Source of the DNA: Shewanella sp. MBTL60-007
Lineage (GTDB): Bacteria; Pseudomonadota; Gammaproteobacteria; Enterobacterales; Shewanellaceae
Direction: 5' to 3'
Assembly: GCF_019654915.1 (NCBI RefSeq)
Contig: NZ_BPET01000023.1
Location: 1 to 64,000, forward strand
Length of the DNA stretch: 64,000 bases
The translations under genes and the position numbers were made by a program. Of the stretch, positions 61,626 through 64,000 are shown piece after piece. Position 1 is the stretch's first letter. Every line of letters starts with the position of its first letter. The notes below the pieces were generated by a model. That model was not told the origin of the DNA and ran no database searches. It saw only the letters and a program-made list of their open reading frames with translations.

Positions 61626-61808
61626 ACGAGGGCGTGACTGCGTCACTTCGAGATCGCGGCCTTGTCGCTTCTAGAAAAAGCTAAGTAAAGATCACTGCTT
61701 ATGCTTTTTGCTTTGGCTGTTTCTAGCAGGGCGAAGCCAGCCCTCGAAGCGAAGCGCCCTAGATCCTAGATCCCAGAAGTGAGCTTGCGAACGCTCTCGT
61801 ACCTTCTT
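61626..61808. other. Intergenic stretch between the repeat array and mutM
   Basis: No gene seen. Contains an AGGGCG...CGCCCT inverted repeat (about 61728-61760) and further CTAGATC-type words similar to the repeat array. It may be decayed repeat sequence and the 3' end region of mutM. Confidence 0.4.
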
Positions 61809-62624
61809 TTAAAGCTTTTGGCACAAGCTACAGAACACCGTTGCCCTTTGGCCTAGTTTTATCTCGCTAAGAAGGTGGCCACAATGAGTGCAGGTCTCGC
61901 CGCTACGGCCGTAGACATGTAGCTTCTGGGCAAAGTAGCCCGGCTTGCCATCGGCATTGGTAAAATCTTTTAGTGTGGTGCCGCCCTGTTTAATGGCGCC
62001 TGCCAAGATCTGTTTCACCTCTGCGATCAAAACCTCGATACGTTCGGCATCGACCTTACCCGCTTCGGCTTGTGGATGAATACCCGCGGCGAACAGCGCC
62101 TCATTGGCGTAAATGTTCCCGACACCCACGACGATATGATTGTCCATCAAACATAGCTTTATCGCCTTTTTCTTATTCGCTAAGCGCTCAAGCAAGTAAT
62201 CGGCATTAAAGGCGTCAGTGAGCGGCTCTGGGCCAAGCTTCGACAGTAACGGATGCGCCTGTTCTGGCAGCTCACACCACAGCCAAGCGCCAAAGCGTCT
62301 AGGGTCATTAAAGCGCAACGCCTTACCGCTCGCGAGCACCAGATCGATATGGTCATGTTTTTCCGCAGGCGTAGAGGCTGGAAGAATCCGTAAGCTGCCA
62401 GACATCCCCAAGTGCACTATGCTGGTGCCCGCATCGGTATCGATAAGCAGGTACTTTGCGCGGCGACGCACGTTTCTAATGGTTTGGCCGATAATCTGCT
62501 TGGCAATTTCGGGAACTGGCCATCGTAGAGATGGATTGCGGATGATTAAATCTGTCACTTGATTATCAATTAGATAGGGGGATACACCTTGCCTAGTGAC
62601 TTCAACTTCGGGGAGTTCCGGCAT
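61809..62624 (-). CDS. mutM: Formamidopyrimidine-DNA glycosylase MutM
   Basis: A 271-residue DNA repair enzyme that removes 8-oxoguanine and formamidopyrimidines and nicks the strand. It begins [13 protein letters not shown], with the catalytic Pro2 and Glu3. It contains [12 protein letters not shown] (Lys of the beta-loop), [19 protein letters not shown] and [20 protein letters not shown]. The C-terminal zinc finger is CTHCGH...CSLCQ. Length is normal (269-271 aa). It is the end of the leftward group with the hypothetical gene upstream. Confidence 0.97.
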   Translation of the reverse strand: MPELPEVEVTRQGVSPYLIDNQVTDLIIRNPSLRWPVPEIAKQIIGQTIRNVRRRAKYLLIDTDAGTSIVHLGMSGSLRILPASTPAEKHDHIDLVLASGKALRFNDPRRFGAWLWCELPEQAHPLLSKLGPEPLTDAFNADYLLERLANKKKAIKLCLMDNHIVVGVGNIYANEALFAAGIHPQAEAGKVDAERIEVLIAEVKQILAGAIKQGGTTLKDFTNADGKPGYFAQKLHVYGRSGETCTHCGHLLSEIKLGQRATVFCSLCQKL

Positions 62625-62685
62625 TTATTCTCTCTCTTTTTCTTATTCGTGTTATCTGACAGTCTGTGAGTCCTTTAGCCTGTTG

Positions 62686-63144
62686 CTAGCGCTCGTTTAC
62701 CTGCCCCCGAACAATCGGTTTTAAGTTTTCTCGCAAGCTCGGTGGGATCTGATACCAATTTCCTGAAGGCGACTTAAGCAAACCTTGCTCACTAAACATA
62801 ATCCACAGCTGCGCATCGATAAGATCATCGACTTGGATAACCAGTTCTATTGGCTCACCAGAAGTTTCAGGTTTATCTGTCAGGGCGGAGATATGCACTT
62901 GTTCCCACGCATTAGCCCAGTCTAAACAGTTGAGTACCCGTGAGCTACACTGCCAGCCAGACTGACGTTTTTGCAGCCAAAGTTCGCCATATTGCAGTTG
63001 TGATAGAGGCGCAGATTTGTCGAATAGCGGCTGAGTTTGCATCGGTGTTTGCTGGCTATTCCTTTCGATGACAGTCAGGACTGAGATCATCAAAATAGAT
63101 GCGAGGATGATGATGGTATTCCACTTCTTGCGGGATAAAGCCAT
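62686..63144 (-). CDS. Membrane-anchored hypothetical protein upstream of mutM
   Basis: A 152-residue protein with one N-terminal membrane helix (NTIIILASILMISVLTVIE) and a periplasmic domain containing two Cys (WQCSSRVLNCLDWAN) that may form a disulfide. The C-terminal part QLWIMFSEQGLLKSPSGNWYQIPPSLRE resembles a conserved Shewanella protein of unknown function. It is 61 bp upstream of mutM and may be co-transcribed. No enzymatic motif is seen. Confidence 0.7.
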   Translation of the reverse strand: MALSRKKWNTIIILASILMISVLTVIERNSQQTPMQTQPLFDKSAPLSQLQYGELWLQKRQSGWQCSSRVLNCLDWANAWEQVHISALTDKPETSGEPIELVIQVDDLIDAQLWIMFSEQGLLKSPSGNWYQIPPSLRENLKPIVRGQVNER

Positions 63145-63596
63145 GATTGTTACTTCAGCTTTTTGTTTGATATTGGGTGTCTAATAAGTGTATCTGTTAG
63201 GTGGTGATTTCACAAATTTGGCAACGGTTGGGTGAACGTTGGACGCTTTTTAATCAAACTTCGTTTGATGAGTGCATCAGGCTTTTAAGTTAGATTGCGT
63301 CTGACAACTAAGGTCGTGGCGCTTCGCCCCTTTCTGTTGTTAAGAGCAGAGCCAAGAGGGAAAGCGCTTGTCCCCCCCCCCGAGCCTGAACCATCATCCA
63401 AAGGTTCATTGTTTTGGGAGGAATCCTAACTTCTCCACCTGTGGCTTTATGAGCGAAAAACCTGAGGTTAGGCGCTCAGAGTCTAGAGGCTGATACTCTA
63501 CTGTTTAGCAAAATAAAATGTGAAATATTGCGGATATTCACCTATACCTATTGGGTGCCTGATTTTTATACACCTAAGCTTTATATGGAGATAGAT
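63145..63596. other. Intergenic stretch with a 10-base C homopolymer
   Basis: No gene seen in 452 bases. It contains a run of ten C (63372-63381) and a CCTAACTTC...GAGGTTAGG inverted repeat (63427-63470). The stretch ends with TATGGAG, the ribosome-binding site of the following lipoprotein gene. Confidence 0.5.
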
Positions 63597-64000
63597 ATGG
63601 TGTCCTTCAATAGAATATTCGCTCTCGTCTTTTTAAGTTTCATATTAACAGCTTGCGGTGGAGATGATGGGGATGGTCCTGTCTGTCCTAACAATGTTCC
63701 CTGTGAGCTAATCAATGATAACGCAGCCCCTACGGCGGCCGTTGTCTATGAGGTTTCTCTAAGCGTTACTGATGCCGAAGGCAATGAAATCTCATCTATC
63801 TCTTCCGTTAATCCTGGAAAGCTTGTTGCTAATGTTAGTGGGATCACTGAGCCCGTTATTGTTACCTTTGGCAGCACGCTAGGTGAGTTGCCGATCACAA
63901 CGGCAGTGACCGATGATGAGGGCAATGCCAGCGTGGTGATTTACGCGGGCAGTGATTTAGGAGCCGGAACGGTAACTGCAAGCCTGGTCTCGGGTGAACA
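63597..64000 (+). CDS. Lipoprotein with Ig-like domains (cut by window end)
   Basis: An open frame from the ATG at 63597 to the last base, so the gene is partial (134 codons seen). The signal ends in a lipobox LTAC (Cys21), followed by a Gly/Asp-rich linker. A bacterial Ig-like (Big_1-type) domain follows (VVYEVSLSVTDAEGN, KLVANVSGITEPVIVTFG, TTAVTDDEGNASVVIYAGSDLG). Such proteins are long, multi-domain outer-membrane lipoproteins or adhesins. GGAG lies upstream; a second in-frame start is the GTG one codon later. Confidence 0.8.
   Translation, partial: MVSFNRIFALVFLSFILTACGGDDGDGPVCPNNVPCELINDNAAPTAAVVYEVSLSVTDAEGNEISSISSVNPGKLVANVSGITEPVIVTFGSTLGELPITTAVTDDEGNASVVIYAGSDLGAGTVTASLVSGE

Overview
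The window looks like a piece of a marine Shewanella chromosome (Gammaproteobacteria, Alteromonadales). Support comes from the moderate GC content, the gene order ubiC / FliL-like / rlmF, a GlyGly-CTERM surface protease, and a Shewanella-type formate dehydrogenase locus (DUF3305, DUF3306, ferredoxin, TorD-like chaperone, then FdhX-A-B-C). The species cannot be named from sequence alone. No rRNA, tRNA, insertion sequence, prophage or CRISPR array was seen.

Left part (1-17.3 kb): ordinary housekeeping and envelope genes. These are a TauE/SafE permease, a DUF3157 protein, a small beta-barrel protein with a decayed duplicate of its own 3' end, a YbdG-type mechanosensitive channel, a LysE exporter, an acyltransferase, an NTF2-like protein followed by a 23-residue membrane peptide, an NRDE protein, a ZIP/permease fusion with a histidine-rich tail, MarC/YhgN, a GH63 glycosidase, a small lipoprotein plus an M6 metalloprotease, ubiC, a FliL-like protein and rlmF.

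Centre (17.3-38.8 kb): a formate dehydrogenase island. A regulator (HTH plus PBP-like domain) and fdhD run leftward. Rightward run DUF3305, DUF3306, a multi-cluster ferredoxin and a TorD-like chaperone, followed by THREE tandem fdhX-A-B-C clusters. All three catalytic subunits carry Cys, not selenocysteine, at the Mo-ligand position. Clusters 2 and 3 have matching FNR/CRP-type promoters with about 150-nt leaders. Each cluster has a hairpin between fdhB and fdhC whose sequence is unrelated to the other two. Cluster 2 looks like a mosaic of clusters 1 and 3.

Right-centre (38.8-52 kb): a HemN-like radical SAM enzyme, a PfkB kinase, a candidate PhoB-driven small RNA, a diguanylate cyclase, a MOSC protein, a DUF4870 protein and ETF-ubiquinone oxidoreductase. 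These are followed by a molybdenum operon, moaABCDE-modABC, preceded by a likely Moco riboswitch. The operon would import molybdate and make the pyranopterin cofactor that the three FdhA proteins need, so fdh, moa and mod form one functional neighbourhood.

Right part (52-64 kb): a YgiW-like protein, a PepSY-like protein and a two-component system; an RluA-type pseudouridine synthase, coaD, a Wzi-family outer-membrane protein, a three-gene glycosyltransferase set (GT2, VTT-domain, ArnT-like), a non-coding 67-bp tandem repeat, mutM, a membrane-anchored hypothetical protein, and the start of an Ig-like lipoprotein cut by the window edge.
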